DNA of 64,000 bases from Craspedostauros australis (Eukaryota; Bacillariophyta; Bacillariophyceae; Mastogloiales; Achnanthaceae). The notes below the pieces were generated by a model. It had not been told where the DNA came from. It ran no database searches and saw only the letters and a list, made by a program, of their open reading frames with translations. This document shows positions 63,180 to 64,000 of this stretch, piece after piece. The stretch is from NCBI GenBank assembly GCA_026770025.1, contig JAMXDE010000020.1, positions 62,001 through 126,000 on the forward strand, given 5' to 3'. The position numbers were made by a program, and so were the translations under genes. How positions within the stretch are numbered: position 1 is the stretch's first letter; every line of letters starts with the position of its first letter.

Positions 63180-64000
63180 CTTTCCTGTGCTGTGCTGCTG
63201 CTGTTGCTAGAGTGTTGATGCAAGTGCTGCTGCAAGCGCTGCTACTGCGCATGAAGAAGATGATAGCAACGATAGCAACGATTGATAACTTGACTGCTTC
63301 TTTTCTTGACGAGGCCTCTTGTTCCAATGCTTCTTCGCTTCAATGCAATGGTCGTTTGTTTGGTTACCTCCCTTGTTGCTCTTACCCTTGCTCTCGCTCT
63401 CGCTCTTGCTCTCGGATCGTTCTCTCTTGGTGTCTTGGCGATCGAGGAGACATCATTCATGGCCACGCTCTCCACAGACTTTCCACCACAATTTTGCTTC
63501 GTGATTCGTTCGCGTGTTTTTGGTGTTGTTGTTGGCGATCCAATCTTGTCCGCTTCGTTTTTCCTCTCTTCCATTCCCGCCACGAGCTCCGAAGTAGTTG
63601 GCGTACGAGGTCGAACCGTCTCATCCACTGTTTCCATTCGACACTTTCGACTCCAAGGCAGAGAGTAGTCCGTTGGAATCGATGGAGCAGATCGCACCGT
63701 TTCATTTTTTGCCGCAGCGAAAAGGAGCACAACCAAAATCCGGGTCTTCGTGACACAGCGACAGGCAACGACGCATCGTGTTCACTGCCGGCGGAGTCAT
63801 CTTGACACGGACGCAACGCGGAAGACAACTTCTTGTTCGTGGTGGCGGGAAAACCAAGCAACACGGAACAGAGAGGAGTTGACAGACCGCACACAAACAC
63901 ACACGCACATGCACACCCTTGTACCGTTTCATGATCCTTTGCGCAGAACAAAGAAAGAGAGAGAGAGGAACGAGGAACACACAAGAGAGATCGACAACCT
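63180..64000. promoter_or_regulatory. HIRA upstream region, no gene seen
   Basis: 821 nt upstream of HIRA to the window edge. It holds CTTGCTCTCG-type imperfect repeats near 63375-63420 and a (GA)n run near 63952-63966. Open frames on both strands overlap and show no domain-like content. The next gene may begin beyond the window. Confidence 0.4.

Noticed and set aside
1-64000. CRISPR arrays, tRNA and rRNA genes
   Set aside because: I found no regularly spaced repeat array and no convincing tRNA arm or rRNA sequence by eye; a covariance-model scan would be needed to exclude a tRNA.

Overview
The window is nuclear DNA of a compact-genomed eukaryote, most likely a diatom or a close stramenopile alga. 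Host genes are dense on both strands. Introns are few and short (about 150-325 nt, GT..AG), and proteins carry long runs of Ser, Gln, Asn and Asp. Several host proteins belong to families I associate with diatom genomes: an ankyrin-type protein with a TYPPQDTALHRL motif, a tandem CxxC..HxxxC zinc protein, and FAR1-like proteins. The non-LTR element is also of a type common in such algae. This taxon call is an inference from remembered family distribution, not from a search.

Positions 1-14507 are mobile DNA. A minus-strand LINE-type retrotransposon (1 to about 6540, cut by the window edge) has three reading frames: ORF1a, ORF1b, and an ORF2 with endonuclease and reverse transcriptase. Next to its 5' end lies a minus-strand Ty1/copia LTR retrotransposon (7126-14507) that looks whole. 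Its two LTRs are nearly identical and it is flanked by a short target-site duplication, so it is probably recent.

Positions 14508-64000 hold host genes: an ankyrin protein with a decayed downstream tail (15400-17849); a two-exon four-pass membrane protein (19054-19816, minus); a three-exon Polo-like kinase (20969-24086); proteasome ubiquitin receptor RPN10 (24428-25702, minus); a FAR1-like DNA-binding-domain protein (26292-27902); a small single-pass protein (28701-29189); a second ankyrin-type protein (29639-30448, minus); the GTPase GPN3 (31092-32003); a secreted aspartic protease (32917-34323, minus); a polytopic membrane protein (34919-36390, minus); a BRAP2-type RING ligase (36848-39052, minus); a propeller-like protein (39826-40950); a protein with three hnRNP-Q-acidic-domain-like modules around a Gln-rich core (41411-44946, minus); a class I methyltransferase (45847-46779, minus); condensin subunit CAP-D2 (47451-52231); a duplicated zinc-module protein (54346-58185); and the histone chaperone HIRA (58863-63179, minus).

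The genes do not form one pathway, but cell division and chromatin are well represented (PLK, CAP-D2, HIRA, zinc-module protein), as is ubiquitin handling (RPN10, BRAP2). Three observations stand out. First, the 8-mer TACTCGTA/TACGAGTA recurs in gaps between converging genes and in the copia LTR. Second, the triple acidic-domain/Gln-rich protein has no RNA-recognition motif. Third, the zinc-module gene has a stop-free intron of length divisible by three. All exon joins were made by eye from splice consensus, reading phase and protein continuity, without transcript data.
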